From contig CM038726.1 of NCBI GenBank assembly GCA_021613375.1, forward strand, positions 12,718,253 to 12,782,252: DNA of 64,000 nucleotides, given 5' to 3'. Below are positions 47,000 to 59,999 of the stretch, one piece after another (position 1 is the stretch's first letter; every line of letters begins with the position of its first letter). The notes below the pieces were generated by a model. The model was not told the origin of the DNA and did not search any database. It worked only from the letters and a program-made list of their open reading frames with translations. The translations under genes and the position numbers were made by a program. The stretch is from Megaleporinus macrocephalus. Taxonomy: Eukaryota; Chordata; Actinopteri; Characiformes; Anostomidae.

Positions 47000-47760
47000 C
47001 ATGACCTTAAGGTCCAATAAGCCCCCAGCAACCATCTTTACACGCAAAGGCATCACTCTCCTTTAGCTTTCCATGTTCACATCCAGCATTTTCCTGACAC
47101 GCATGACCTCCACCTCTGCAGCGGCCACTTAATCAGCCATTTAACCTATTAGCATTGTGAGCGAGCAGCACTTAGGTCTGTTATCGGTCAAATCTACTTA
47201 TGCCTCATCTGCTTACTCCTGGTGCCTTTGTGAATATATGCAGAGATGGACTAAATAAATCCGCGTTGCCCTTGAAGGCTCGTCAGACATGTCTAAACCT
47301 GGACAGACATCTGACAGGTGTCCATTGTACCCCCTGACCCTGGAGGTGCGCAAGGACAACCGACTACTTCCTTTTCTCTCGATTAAGGTCGTAGAATAAT
47401 GTCGCTGTGGCCTCTCGTGTGCCCCGGCTCTGGGGGAAGCAGTCATTTTTCTCTGCCTTGTGTTTGGTACATAATTTATAACACCAGAAGGGTCTGGGGC
47501 TGTCCCAGCGACACTGACCTCATGACCCCCTTGACCTTACGGGGTTAGTATGACAAAAAGTGGGCTTTCCCTTTTAATTCCGGGCTGGGCAGGTTATATG
47601 ACTGACCCCATGCTCAGGTTAACCTCTAACCCTTTCTGCTCGAGGTCTGTGATTCAATTTTCATTACAGGCTTTCTGCAGATGAATTGGGGATAGCGCAT
47701 TTAAGGAAACAGAGGGAAATTAGGCCATGAGGGATGCCAAGACACAGGGCTAATTTGACA
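47000..47760. promoter_or_regulatory. Candidate conserved noncoding regulatory island
   Basis: About 750 bp of balanced repeat-free sequence between AT-rich flanks. Motif-bearing segments include TTAATCAGCCATTTAACCTATTAGCATTGTGAG (47127-47159) and TTCATTACAGGC (47660-47671). No exon-like frame is present. Inference from composition and motifs. Confidence 0.38.
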
Positions 47761-49299
47761 TCTGAGGTGGGTACCAATACCAAATATTTAATCAGAAACA
47801 AAAGCACAGACAACATAAGAAAACATTGAGGGTTTACAAAGAATTAGTAAGCGAGGCACGTCTCATTCATTGTAATCTAAAAAAATACATAATTCAAATG
47901 CCATTTGGTTTGTACTACATGAAGTGGAGATTTATCTTAAGTTCTATGTCCTCCCTTCTAAACCTCCCTTTTATTTTGTTCATTTTCTAGACAAAACAAT
48001 CAAAAGTTCACATTGATAGGAAACATCATAAGGAACATATTGAACATAAAATTAACAGAAAAGCCTTAAACATTAAGTGTAAAATCGAATCTATCAGTAT
48101 TCAATTTCTCAACTCTTCACTTTTGTGCACTGTACTACCACTTAAACTCTTCCACCCTTCTTCAAAACCAAAAGAATTAAAGCTGTGTCCTTCCAACAAA
48201 AGCTGTTCCCAAAGGTGTCGCTGACATTATGCTCCCATTCAAAGAGGCACCAGCAGTTACACAATAAACCCTAACACACCTTAGGCACCACATTTCTTTC
48301 TCATGTGCATGTATAATGGCTATGAGATATTAGATATTTTACCAACCAAATATTTTAGATTTATAATGAATATAAAACATAATATAGCTTTGACAGAAGA
48401 CAATTCACATGCATAAGGATAAGGGAGCCGCGAAGCCAAATAAATGAAATTAGCAAGAGTTTAAAATTATTTGGAGAAATAGAGATATAGAGAACATGAG
48501 ACTCCCAACAACCGTGCGAGAGCTGGTAGACCATCAAAACTGTCATCATAAGATAAACAGAAATTTAAGCTCCACTCATGCTTTACATTGAAAAAATACA
48601 AGTGTTTTTATCCATCCATCCACTGTAAGAAGACATATTGGTGCTACACGTCTATAAGAATGTGTTGCTGCCAAGAAAGAATTTATCATTGCATTTATTT
48701 GTATTGGGAAATGCAGCCAACTTCTAAGACTGAACTGAGAAGAAATATCCCTGCAACTGAAATCAAGTCGGTTTAAACGAATGGAAGCTGCAAGAAAGGG
48801 TAAGCATGCACGGTCCTGTACAACTTTCTTATATACAGTATTGAAGTTTATGCAGTTCACTACTTTCCACTTGTGGTTACAAGGTACTAGTAAACAACAT
48901 GGAAAGTAATTTCCAGTCCTTTGGTGCTTAGCAGTTGTTTGATCTTTGTGTAAGCCTTGAAAAAACAAAAACCCAGTTAATGTCTGACGGACTGTCGTCT
49001 TTACAAGAGTACATTCCATTTCTTAAAGCTTTGTAGACATTTTCACATCCTCTATCAATCTGAACTTAGACCTAAGTATATCAAAGTCACATCTTCATTC
49101 CGAAACAAAACACAGACAATATAAGACATTAAGTGGCACTCATATGATCACAGTGACACACCGAATAGAACTGCAAGCGATACAAAATGATTAGTATAGA
49201 GGGCATATCATATTCATGCTTGTCATAAACAGAAACTGAATTGGATAATCTCCCAACGTACTTTTTTACACCTACGACACAGCGATCGATATGTCAGCC
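47761..49299. other. AT-rich intergenic DNA with an unexplained 147-codon frame
   Basis: The minus-strand frame 48576-49019 is the longest frame here not explained by repeats or GC content. It has no recognisable domain, and its composition is like the surrounding DNA. It may be chance or part of an unrecognised repeat. No other feature is supported. Confidence 0.4.
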
Positions 49300-49860
49300 A
49301 ACACATTACAGCAAATTGAGGAAGTATTCAGAGCAGCGAAGAATGGAGGAAAGTGACAAACCGCCCATGGTGGAAAAGCCAAAGCATAGAGAGGAAAGAG
49401 AAGAAGCATGAGAAGCCATAGCAGCCCCTATCCACTTATTCTCCAGGCCCGTTAGGGTGACACGCTGTCAGACCCCACCTTGCCGGGGCCTGTAGGAAGG
49501 ACCGGCCTGGGCCAAGAACACAATGAGCTGAAAGTGAATAGGAGGGCTGGGCGGGCCCACCGGAGCCAGCCCAGGCCAGACAGACAATAGGGGGGCCCTA
49601 GGCCTGTGGGAGAAACCTGAAGCCTAGGCTCTGGTATTTTAAGAGGGCCTGAGTAGCTCTGGAGCCAGTTGTCAATCAATAGGCGCACACAATCATGCAA
49701 AATTGCTGCCGAAAAAAAAGAAGACAGACTACAAAGAAAAATATTGACAGATTTTTGCAATCCTGTGATGGACACAACTTCATGTGCACCTTTGAGGTTC
49801 TGGGTCCCTTCCCTCACTCTTCCTCCAAGCACCAACCTTGTGTTTAGAGGGTAACACATT
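49300..49860. promoter_or_regulatory. Weak GC-richer island
   Basis: Centre at 49440-49640 is rich in GGGCC, CCAGG and CCTAGG words. The 135-codon minus-strand frame reflects that composition and is not recognisable. A regulatory role is only a suggestion. Confidence 0.25.
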
Positions 49861-51009
49861 ATTGGGAAAGCATGCTTTGCGGAGTCATATCCTACATTCT
49901 TTCTTGTAAGGTTAATTTTTGTGGGTTTATATCACTTTTATAAGACAGTTTTCTGTCTTCTGTCTCTTTAAATCAGACAGACATAAACTGTGCATTCAAA
50001 GCTCCTTTGCTTTCCTCCTAAGTAGCTAAATCTTATGGGTGCACAATATACATGTACCAAATACATGGCTGATTTTTTTTTCACAATTCTCCTTATTCGA
50101 TGTAAACTGGGTGGTCCTAATCCTGGACCAATATGTATCCTTCCCAATCACATGGTGGATGTAGGTTGTAGGTTGCACTTTCTCTGTGCTGGAGAAATGT
50201 AGCGAATGCTAACAACCAAGCGAAAGCTAACTATGAAGCTATGTCGCCCGTCTGTGGTTGCCAGATGATATTTTTATATTAACATACATTTAAAGTTTAA
50301 ATGTATGATGTATGAACTGTAACATGCCTTACAACGGCTTAATTATTTACAGTCTAAGAGTGTATTAATGTCTGTATGGACTGGCAAATGGGTGCTAGGC
50401 TAGTACATTTTTTCAGGATTTAAATAAGCTGCACGTTCCTCAGCTTTCATCGGTCACCGGAGCTGTTTTGGCTCCCCTCCACGTGTCACTGGCAGTGAAA
50501 GACAAGTCAGACGGCTCATTCTTTTCATGCATAGCACGGCGTCATGTTATTTTGTCAAGAAGGGTGCTCGCTTCCTCTTGCACTTCGCAGACTTCAGAGA
50601 AAAAGGAATCATGACAACGCCTCGGGATGGCCTGCGCCTGATGGACCTGAGTGACTCGCCATAAATGACCTACCAGCACCTGTCACTTCCACAGCTCAGG
50701 TTCTGCACTGTCTAGCACATCTTCAGCAAGACTTCTAGTTTACCTCCAGCATGGTGGTCTGTTTAAGACAACAGTCATCTATTAAATCGTATAGCTTTCA
50801 TCGTAGGTGCTCTTCTGGTGCTCTTCTGTATTGTTAACAACAAACCAAGAAACAAGCCAAACAGCAGAATATAGATTATTATCATTAGTCCAACCAGAAT
50901 GTCATCAGTCCAACCAAACAAAACAACCTAAAATATTCCTAGCCTACTGGCATTTTTTCCAATTGTTCTTAATTATTGCTGTAATATCAAAACCTCATAA
51001 CTGATGACA
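49861..51009. other. Intergenic DNA, no gene seen
   Basis: AT-rich, with a more balanced stretch at 50440-50760 containing a CACGTG E-box (50480-50485). No gene or clear repeat. Confidence 0.45.
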
Positions 51010-52272
51010 TACAGCGATTGGACAATGAAACTGAAACACCTGGTTTTAGACCACAATAATTTATTAGTATGGTGTAGAGCCTCCTTTTGCGGCCAATACA
51101 GCGTCAATTCGTCTTGGGAATGACATATACAAGTCCTGCACAGTGGTCAGAGGGATTTTAAGCCATTCTTCTTGCAGGATAGTGGCCAGGTCACTACGTG
51201 ATGCTGGTGGGGGAAAACGTTTCCTGACTCGCTCCTCCAAAACACCCCAAAGTGGCTCAATAATATTTAGATCTGGTGACTGTGCAGGCCATGGGAGATG
51301 TTCAACTTCACTTTCATGTTCATCAAACCAATCTTTCACCAGTCTTGCTGTGTGTATTGGTACATTGTCATCCTGATACACGGCACCGCCTTCAGGATAC
51401 AATGTTTGAACCATTGGATGCAAATGGTCCTCCAGAATGTTTCGGAAGTCCTTGGCAGTGACGCGTCCATCTACCACAAGTATTGGGCCAAGGGAATGCC
51501 ATGATATGGCAGCCCAAACCATCACTCATCCACCCCCATGTCTCACTCTGGGCATGCAACAGTCTTCTTTGGGGCTTCTCCACATCGTAACTCTCCCGGA
51601 TGTAGGGAAAACAGTAAAGGTGGACTCATCAGAGAACAATACATGCTTCACATTGTCCACAGCCCAAGATTTGCGCTCCTTGCACCATTGAAACCGACGT
51701 TTGGGATTGGCACAAGTGACCAAAGGTTTGGCTATAGCAGCCCGGCCGTGTATATTGACCCTGTGGAGCTCCTGACGGACAGTTCTGGTGGAAACAGGAG
51801 AGCTGAGGTGCGCGTTTAATTCTGCCGTGATTTAGGCAGCCGTGGTTTTATGTTTTTTGGATACAATCCGGGTCAGCACCCCAACATCCCTTTCAGACAG
51901 CCACCGGTCCTCTTGCGTCCACAGTTAATCCTGTTGGATGTGGTTCGTCCTTCTTGGTGGTATGCTGACATTACCCTGAAAACCGTGGCTCTTGATACAT
52001 CACAAAGACTTGCTGTCTTGGTCACAGATGCGCCAGCAAGACGTGCACCAACAATTTGTCCTCTTTTGAACTCTGGTATGTCACCCATAATGTTGTGTTA
52101 CTGCAATATTTTGAGTAAAACTGTCTCTTACCTGCTAACTGAACTTCACACTCTGCTCTTACTGGTGCAATGTGCAATTAATGAAGATTGGCCACCAGAC
52201 TGGTCCAATTTAGCCATGAACCCTCCCACACTAAAATAATAGGTGTTTCAGTTTCATTGTCCAACCCCTGTA
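51010..52272 (-). mobile_element. Tc1/mariner element of DD36E type, full length with both ends
   Basis: The element runs 51012-52270 between TA dinucleotides at 51010-51011 and 52271-52272, the target duplication expected of this superfamily. Its ends are inverted repeats: CAGCGATTGGACAATGAAAC on the left against CAGGGGTTGGACAATGAAAC read inward from the right, continuing TGAAACACCT on both sides. At 1,259 bp it has the usual size for an autonomous Tc1-like element. The transposase lies on the minus strand and is broken, so this copy is not autonomous. Relatively clear ends and coding blocks suggest a younger insertion than the other Tc1 relics in the window. Confidence 0.93.
51064..52088 (-). 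pseudogene. Tc1/mariner transposase (DD36E), inactivated
   Basis: Transposase of the flanking element, about 340 residues if unbroken, which is the family norm. ATG is at 52086-52088, terminal TAA at 51064-51066. The N-terminal part (52088-51900) has a helix-turn-helix: RGQIVGARLAGASVTKTA then VSRATVFRVM. After a frameshift near 51900-51905, a premature TAA at 51832-51834 lies in the linker. The next block has FSDEST, the first catalytic aspartate. A TGA at 51526-51528 precedes MVWAAIS. The last block (51525-51064) has QDDNVPIHTA with the second aspartate and SPDLNIIEPLW with the glutamate. I count 36 residues between the last two catalytic residues, unlike the 34 of Sleeping Beauty-type Tc1, so it fits the DD36E (Incomer) group known from vertebrates. 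All three catalytic residues remain; the frameshift and two stops kill it. Confidence 0.92.
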
Positions 52273-53739
52273 AGCCCCAATGCAAAATAATATCATTAAT
52301 GTTAAAATTTCTTTCAGTGACAAAAAAAATAAATGACAAAAGAAATATTAAATATATCAAACAAGTTGATTTACTCATGTCATACCACTCCCCTAGCATT
52401 ATCCTCACTGTTTATGACTTATTTGGATGACAGTTATTACAGCTGTAAGTAAATGATTGAGCATCAATGTTTTAACAAAAACATGTTTTAACACACCTCT
52501 ATACATTTTAATGCACAGTTAAGGTTTATTTGTTAAACTTAGCATCTAAATAAATAAATAAACTTTTCACTGGGCAATGATTTTATATTAAGACTTTATA
52601 TTTTAGGTTTTATGTTCTTTATGCACTTTAAACTTAGCAAAATGGAAAATGCACTATTATTTACAGAAAAGTGACACATTTGTTCTCCGTAGAGGGTGTG
52701 TTCACTTACTTCCAGTTAGAAAACATGTCACACAACTTTTGCATAAGACATCATATGTCATTTTCTGTCGTGGCCTGGCCAAATGAGTAGAGTCCTGAGA
52801 AACTTTGCTGTGCACCACACATAATCTAGTTAAATCATTTAAACTGAATCTTTTTCTGGTATTTTTGTCTTTAATTTTATCACGTGCAATGGCATCTGCA
52901 GGCCGGGGCTCCCCTAATCACATGATGCTACCAATGCCAGGAGGGTGAGTCACATAAATGCAGCCACTGCAGTTTTTGAACTGCTGCTAACAGAGTCGTA
53001 ATTGGACCAGCTGTCCAACATGCTAAGAGGAGAACGCTAACTGCCAATTCACACAAGCTCACAGGTTGTGAAGAATCTGTTTGAAAGAGGGTCTCTTGGA
53101 TCAGATACATTATGAACAGGAGGGAGGTCTACTGTTAAGAAGTTGGAATATTTATGATGAGCGTGCTATTGAGTCAGGGGCTGAATACAAATTTTAGGGA
53201 GTCCAGTTGTTGCCCAAGTATGTAGCTTTGCTCTTGACATTGGTGGGGACTATGACTTCACTTCAGCCATAGTGCAAATAAAACAGGCCTCTGACATGAA
53301 GAGTTTCAACCAAAGTTATACCGGCTACTAAACTGTAAGAAAACTGATAGTTGGCAGTTTGTTGTGCAGTTAATTTCCAAACCATGTTATTCATAGCTAC
53401 AGAGGATGTTAGCCTGCTGTGTGGCAAAGCCTAGCATCGCCATTTACGTTATTATGATGGACTTAAACGTTTCTTTAAAAAATAAACCCCTTATGACCAG
53501 CTTGCTGCCATCCTGACTCGCTTTTGACACCCATGTGTCTCGCAGGTTGCACCTGAGTCTTGCACAGTGAGTCTCTCATATGACTGGAAAGTTCTCCTTC
53601 CAGTTTTGGCACTGCTAACAACCAAACGCAGCTACAGATGTAATGTGACAGCAGGGAAAGGCACAGCCAATCACACTGGCCATATGTGTTAGAGAACGTG
53701 ATTTAACCCTTTCTGCACCTCTAGATTAATGAGACATTG
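52273..53739. other. Intergenic DNA, no gene seen
   Basis: AT-rich to about 52850. A more balanced part at 52880-53110 may belong to an unrecognised repeat. A MITE-like terminal word (TTTTCACTGGGCAATGAT) at about 52564 is too short to call. No gene. Confidence 0.45.
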
Positions 53740-53870
53740 ACCAATTGGGTTTTTTTTTGGAGGGGATCAAATTATTGGTAGGGATAATTCAATAATCACT
53801 GGATATTAGTGGGGACAAGTCTTTTCCATCTATGCTAATTCTACGCCCTTGAATGGCCCCATTTAGATTA
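53740..53870 (+). repeat. Dispersed repeat fragment, pair of 24,893-25,080
   Basis: GGTAGGGATAATTC, GTGGGGACAAGTC and GCTAATTCTACGCCC match, in opposite orientation, the repeat fragment near 24.9 kb. Both fragments are diverged; the family is not identified. Confidence 0.42.
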
Positions 53871-54519
53871 TCAAATCAGGTCCTCAATAGTTGCACCATT
53901 GCTTCTGACTCAGTTTTTGGGTTTTTAGTTCATTAGACATAACAAAGTGAACGACAGAAATGGTAAAATATTGCTTGCAATAAAATTTCATAACATTACA
54001 GTCTATTACATCATAGTACAATTCGATTTTTTCTTCTATAAAGTTTGATTACAACAGCACTAATATATTATATGTTAAGTGAGTGACCACACTGCTTCGA
54101 TTTTGCAGGACACTGTATGTCTACACATTTCCATCACACGCACAGACTCAAAAAGAAGGTTCAGCTCAATCTCGAACGCAAAGTTATGATGATACTAGTG
54201 GATAACTGACTCTCCTACATCCTCAGAAGACACATCTTTCACCAAGGTCTCTTTGAACTCTTTTCCAACATCCTTGAAATCAGCAGATACATTCACTTGA
54301 GGAAGAGATCTGAAGCACAACTGACAGTGCAAAATTGTCTTTCACACATTACATGTAACTTTACATTTAATTGAACGGTTCATAATCTCCGCTGACTCGT
54401 TTGTCATGACATCTTCACACAATGTAGCGAGAAAAAAGTGCTGTGGAAAAAAAACAAACTTAAAAAAATCCAATAGCTGTGAAAGCAATCCATTAACGCT
54501 TAACTACTCTCTCCTCAGA
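53871..54519. other. AT-rich intergenic DNA, no gene seen
   Basis: Nothing recognisable. Confidence 0.5.
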
Positions 54520-54960
54520 CATCTTTCAGACAGGCCACTTTGTTCTGAAAAGTGCTGCTGAGCGGAGGGCGCCTGTCTCCTGAGACACAGATTGGAAGTG
54601 ACCACTGGCTTTATCAAAAGCAGCACGTGCCTGCTGTTTGTTAGCCAAAGATTGACCAGGACACATCTGTAAGCAGTTGAATGTGCCTGTGCGGCAGGAT
54701 ACTTGGGAGAGGTCTGAGAGGCGGGTTAGGCGTTGACCTCCGCTTGAACTATGTGTCGCTTAACCTGGCACTGGACGTGGGATCACCCGTGCTGCTTGGG
54801 GTCCGCTTAAGCGGCAAATCCGATTCCTAACTCGGAGGCACAATTGAGCTATGACCTGCAGCTTGCTTCGTGCTCGACTCAAAGGAACCTGAATGTTGAA
54901 ATCTTGAGCATCACGCATATGGAGAGAGAGAGAGAGCGTTTAGGCCCAATCCAACTCCAC
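54520..54960. promoter_or_regulatory. Weak candidate regulatory island
   Basis: GC-richer repeat-poor stretch with CTTTATCAAAAGCAGCACGTGCC (54608-54630, TCF-like and E-box words). A short GA tract lies at 54920-54936. Regulatory role is inference. Confidence 0.28.
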
Positions 54961-55122
54961 CCACATGTTTGAAGCAATAGCCTGAAGGAGCATGCTTGAT
55001 AAAGAAGGACAAAAATTGATTGCAGGAATGGCTGCTTCTCCTAGGCACTACTGAAAATCTAAAACAGCAATGTAGTTGAATTGGGAGTGTAGTTTAAACA
55101 GTCATTCGATGTGGTTCAACAA

Positions 55123-55168
55123 TTTTTATAAATTTATAAATTTATAAATTTATAAATTTTTATAAATC
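55123..55168. repeat. TTTATAAA tandem repeat
   Basis: Five units of an 8-10 bp TTTATAAAT motif, self-complementary. Confidence 0.93.
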
Positions 55169-56616
55169 ATACTGTATTGGTACAGAGATGAGTACAGTAG
55201 CCTGCACTCATACTATAGTTGAACATCCTGCTACATCTAACATCTATAGGCATGGGAACTAAAGTCAAGTCACAATTTGACTTACCCACGACTATTTTTT
55301 TTTTGTTGCTCATGCACTGTAGAAGAACATACTGTGATTAATGTGCCACATTCCAATAAATAGCTGATGTACTAAAGACAGGTCCAAATCACTTATGTAA
55401 ACATTCGCCAAGCCAGTCACCAGACCAGAGTAGCCTGTGGCTACATCAATTTTAGGAAAGCCGTATCACCCTGTAGTGGAAGAAAGCATAAGAAAGCTAC
55501 CAATAGCTTATAGAAGACATTTAGAATCACTGGTCATTTCCTAGAGTAAGTAAAATGGCTATGTTTGCCTATCACCATTTCTTTCTTTCTCTACAGTAAA
55601 CTATTTCATATCAAGACAATCTGAAGACTCATCTCAACTAAATTAACTGTACAAAACATTTTGAAATGTCAATGGAAATCCACATATTTTAACCTCCTCT
55701 TTCCATATGCCAATTATACAGGACGTTTTTGTTTCTCACGTACTGTAGCTTTATAGAAGCAGGTCCATCACTACACTCCCTTTTATGTTTCTGCAGAATT
55801 CAGTCTTTTTATTGGTACACCATTTAATATAATTGTTTTCATCTTCTTATAAATAAAAACAAGCATGGCAGCTGACAAGACAATCAGCTCTTCCAAGACC
55901 AAATCAAACACTCTTTCTAAATGATTCTGTATTTATGAGAATTTAGAATATGGAGAATATTTATGAGAGATGTTTTGTATGTAGGTCCTTCTAGAAGTTT
56001 CCTCTTGCAAAAAAAAAAAAAACAAAACAGTAGATGTTCCTTCCTTTATTCACAAATGTTGATATAAGGATCTAGTGATCTGGATGTTTGTAAGTTATGC
56101 TGTGATTATTGTAATAGCTCTCTGCATTGCAACCTTATTTCGGGATGCAGCACAGAACATGTTTGATAAATAGTTTGTTTTTAGATTGTCCAGTCTCAGG
56201 ACAGTGGAGGTTAAAGGTGGCATTGAATGTTTTTTTTTTATTTGTTCTTTGATGTGTACACAGAAGGTATGTGACTTTGGTCGATGTGAAAAATGCCCAG
56301 AGCTCTGATTGGTCAGCCTGAATTTACTGCATCTGCACAGCTAAAAGCAGAGCAGCTCGGTTTAAAACTTTACACAGAGTCAAAGTCTGCCAGGATCGGC
56401 TTTCTTAGAACTTGACATTCATTGTTTCATCTGTAAAAACATATCAGTGTGAAAAGAGCTTAAGTTTCGATGCTACAGTATAGGAATTGCTTTACGTCAG
56501 GTTTTTTTTTTATCTCATCTCTGTGTTTCAGCGAGGCATGCCTGTAATAAAAGTTTGTTTTTTTATGTAAATTTATTTTGGTTATGGGCTACTTGTATGT
56601 ATGCTGCCAAAATAGC

Positions 56617-56680
56617 TAATAATAATAATATTTATTTAGTTATTATTTATTTATTTATTTATTTGTTTATTTATTTATTC
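56617..56680. repeat. (AATA)/(TTTA)n microsatellite
   Basis: AAT trinucleotides followed by TTTA tetranucleotides. Confidence 0.9.
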
Positions 56681-57688
56681 TCTTTTCTCCAGAAGGGCAG
56701 CTCATCCAAAGAAGGTAAATGGACTGTTGCTCAGGCAACTTTAGCCTAGCCTGGGATAACAGACCCAAACAAAACGTAAGCATTTCCTGTGTTTCAGAAA
56801 AGCTATTTCTGATTTTTTTCTTCACTGACCTTCATGTTTCATTCTTTTGTTCATTTTGGATATTTATAAATGTAAATCCCAGTATTTAATTTCATGTGTG
56901 CCCTGTTATGTCCATAAACATATGTCTATAAACATAAAGTCATAATACAACATAATATTGCATGCTTGCCAGTAAAAAATATTATAACATGTTTGATAAG
57001 ATACAAATGGTTAGTTTTTAAATTGTTTTTAAATCTTTGATAAAAATCTAAATTTAAATCTAAATAGGTCTTTGGTTGGGGTTAGAAATGAACAAATGCA
57101 GTTTTACACACAGTTTTACAACCATATGTTTTGGCCTTAGGAAGAAACAATCTCTCCTCTGATTTGTTGGGTTATAGTGGGACACCATGGTGATCACACA
57201 GAAGCAAAAAGTCAAAATTGACACAGACAGGAAGATAAAATTAACCTCTGTGTAGTAATCAAGGTCATCATACACTTTGGTTAACTTTGTTAACGTCAGT
57301 TACTTAGAGTTTGCTAATCTCAACAACACAAAGTAAATTAAAGTTGTTTCTCAGTAAGAAACTTACAGTTAAGATCTTCTTACTTACAAAACGTGGGTAA
57401 AATCACACAGCATGACTGCTACATATAGGCTGTGGTTAGTGTATTGTAATGCTAACAAAGCTGGAACTGCCCCACTCTTCAGGCAGTTGCATTACAAAAC
57501 AATGTATGATCTGGAATCTGTCTATTTTAATGCCATTTTTGGTAAATGCAGGATTTGCATTTGAAGAAAAAATACACTGTGTGAGATTTATAGTATGTCA
57601 TTATGGTATGTAATAAACTATCCTTATTCACTAATGCCTACTATGCCAATGTAAATCAAAATTCCCATTTAACATAATTGGTGTGTCA

Positions 57689-57689
<1 letters not shown>

Positions 57690-57724
<35 letters not shown>
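57690..57724. repeat. (AAT)n microsatellite
   Basis: About eleven AAT units, followed by a short TTA tract at 57731-57744. Confidence 0.93.
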
Positions 57725-57960
57725 TCACCATCATTATTATTATTGTTGTATTTTATTTTATTTTTTGATGATTATCCCGAGTTTTAATAAGTCAGACACA
57801 TTTTTTAAATGTAAGCCTAAGGTCATCAACACTAATACATGCTGTCTCGGTACTATGGTTAGACTAAATACCTGATTAAAACTCCTCGTACCATTAGCTT
57901 AATACTGGATTTGCAAACAACTCAAGACTTATTTAGAAATTAGTCTAAAATGATTTAGTA

Positions 57961-58380
57961 ATTTACATTTACATTTACATTTACATTTACGGCATTTAGC
58001 AGACGCTCTTATCCAGAGCGACTTACAAAAGTGCTTAGTGTTGGTTAGAGTATGAATCTCTATCTAGTACAACAGGATTAAGTCCAAACCACTCTTATAC
58101 TCAAACACTGCCATAAACACAGGGCCAGTGCTGATACCTAGAAAAAAGACAATGCAATACCTAGCAAGACTGGAACACCTACAGAGAAGAGAACAAATAC
58201 AAGACTACATACAGTACAAGTGCAGTACTTAGCCAGTAATTAGTATTTCGAACACATGCATAACACAAAGACAAATCTGAAACAAATTGTGCTGAAATAG
58301 TGTTGATGCAAAAAGAAAGTGTGTTGTGCATTAATGTGACAGAAGTCTGCAGCATTTTAGCCAGCATTTTTGCAAAGATC
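57961..58380 (+). repeat. Teleost dispersed repeat with GCAGACGCTCTTATCC motif
   Basis: Five tandem TTTACA units (57961-57990) lead into GGCATTTAGCAGACGCTCTTATCC and GAGCGACTTACAAAAGTGCTT. This motif string is spread in very high copy through teleost genomes, and it is the strongest single clue to the host group. The sequence to about 58380 probably belongs to the same element (words such as ACAACAGGATTAAGTCC), but the far end is not recognisable. Its exact class is not assigned here. Confidence 0.75.
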
Positions 58381-59999
58381 CGGATGCTCTTACTGTGAAC
58401 CTCAAAAAAATGTTTGCATATTAGCTTTTACCAGTGCAACATGAGCTGAGGTGTTATAAATCTTCCTTGGCTCAGAGCAGAATGTACACACTTATCTGAT
58501 TTACAGTATCCAGCTGTGTGTCTGCGACAACACAATAACACTACTCGCTTTTCAAATAGTTAAGAGGAAGCAAAGCGACTGAAAGAACCCTTACATTTTC
58601 TCTATAAAGCTTTTATTTTTAAAACAGAAAAATGTGACATAGAAGTTGTCAGTAAAACAACACAATATTTCTTTGTGCATGTGTTAGCGATATTCTATCA
58701 AATTAGGTTGAACACTTTTTAGACTGTTAAAGACTTGGGCTTTAGACCAAAATCTGGTATAATGTTTTTCATTTTATAAAAAACTCTTAAACTTAATAAA
58801 CTTGAAAATTACTTAATCATAGTAGTTCTTAATGTTCCACATTTTTTTTGACTCTGAGACAGAAAAAAGGCAAGGCTTTGGCTAAAATAATGCTCTGCCT
58901 ATGTACAAAACATCAGTAGTGACATGAAAACAGACAAATCTTTTTAAGGAAACGTATAATAAGATTACTAAACCAATGTGCACATCCTCGACCTCACTCT
59001 TCAATCCTTACCAGAGACAATTGGAAGAAAGATTGAAAGTTCAGCATCAAACTTTAGCCCTTTACTTACCAAGAGCGTCTCCAGTTGGCGTAGATTTACC
59101 TTATTTTAATGTAATTGCATATGTATTTACTATGATTTATTTACTAAAAATGACATAATTACCCAAGCCCATAACTGTGTACATGCTTATCTAATTATTT
59201 ACACAATTGCATTCACAGTTAATTATTATTGTTTATCGATAATCTTTTTCTGATGTTACAAATTACAAAAATAAAATGTTAAGAATATTTCATCGCCTAA
59301 AACAAGATTGCACACAATAGTAACTTTTAGTCAAATTCGAACCATAGTTAAACATTCTTCTTGTACATGCGAATGGCGTACTGATTGAAAGTTTAGAACT
59401 ATGCATGCATTCGTTTCTTAGTATATTTCAAGGAACCATAGTTGAGAAGTAATTAAAGAACATTTATAAAGATATGTTCTCAGGCATGTAGGCTATAAGG
59501 CATCTTGCCTTTGTACAATACTCTACAAGAGTCAGACAACACCCTTCATGTATTTCATTTTTATTTATTACTGAATTATTACTGGTTGTTGGGAGTCATA
59601 TTTTCTTATTTAAATACTTTAGTCATTTAACTCCAGTTTTGGAAATTCCTGTGTTTTGTTCTCCTTTCTTGTGCAACCAGATTATGTCAAATCTAATCCC
59701 AGAAATATCTCCTAATAATAATAACAAACTTGAATGCAGTGGTCATTTGGACTGGACACAGAATAAATGGCTTCTGATTTTGCACAGCATGCAAAGAAAA
59801 ATACTGAAAGTATAAGAGGCCTCATAATTGTTACTGATTATTATGCACAACCAAGTGAGCAGTAATCTGTAATGCAATAGGTTTTGAAAGGAGCTTTCAA
59901 AATGTAGCTGTAAGGTACATTATTACTGTATAGGGAGAAGGTCATTTTTTAAATTTGTCATGGGTATACGGTAAGATGACAGTATTAGAACATGAGCTC
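58381..59999. other. AT-rich intergenic DNA, no gene seen
   Basis: No repeats of note and no coding evidence. Confidence 0.5.

Larger units (their letters stand above)
54961..57960. other. AT-rich repeat-laden intergenic DNA, no gene seen
   Basis: Ordinary AT-rich sequence apart from the microsatellites listed separately. At 56305-56366 an inverted CCAAT box (ATTGG, 56308) and TTTAAAA (56360) lie about 50 bp apart next to GGTGGCATTGAATG, which could be an LTR or relic promoter but is not recognised. No coding evidence. Confidence 0.45.

Noticed and set aside
48576..49019. 147-codon minus-strand frame
   Set aside because: No domain, ordinary AT-rich codon composition and no splice evidence; kept only as a note in the region entry.
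52562..52586. Further MITE terminal motif
   Set aside because: A single diverged end of about 20 bp with no interior or partner; could be chance.
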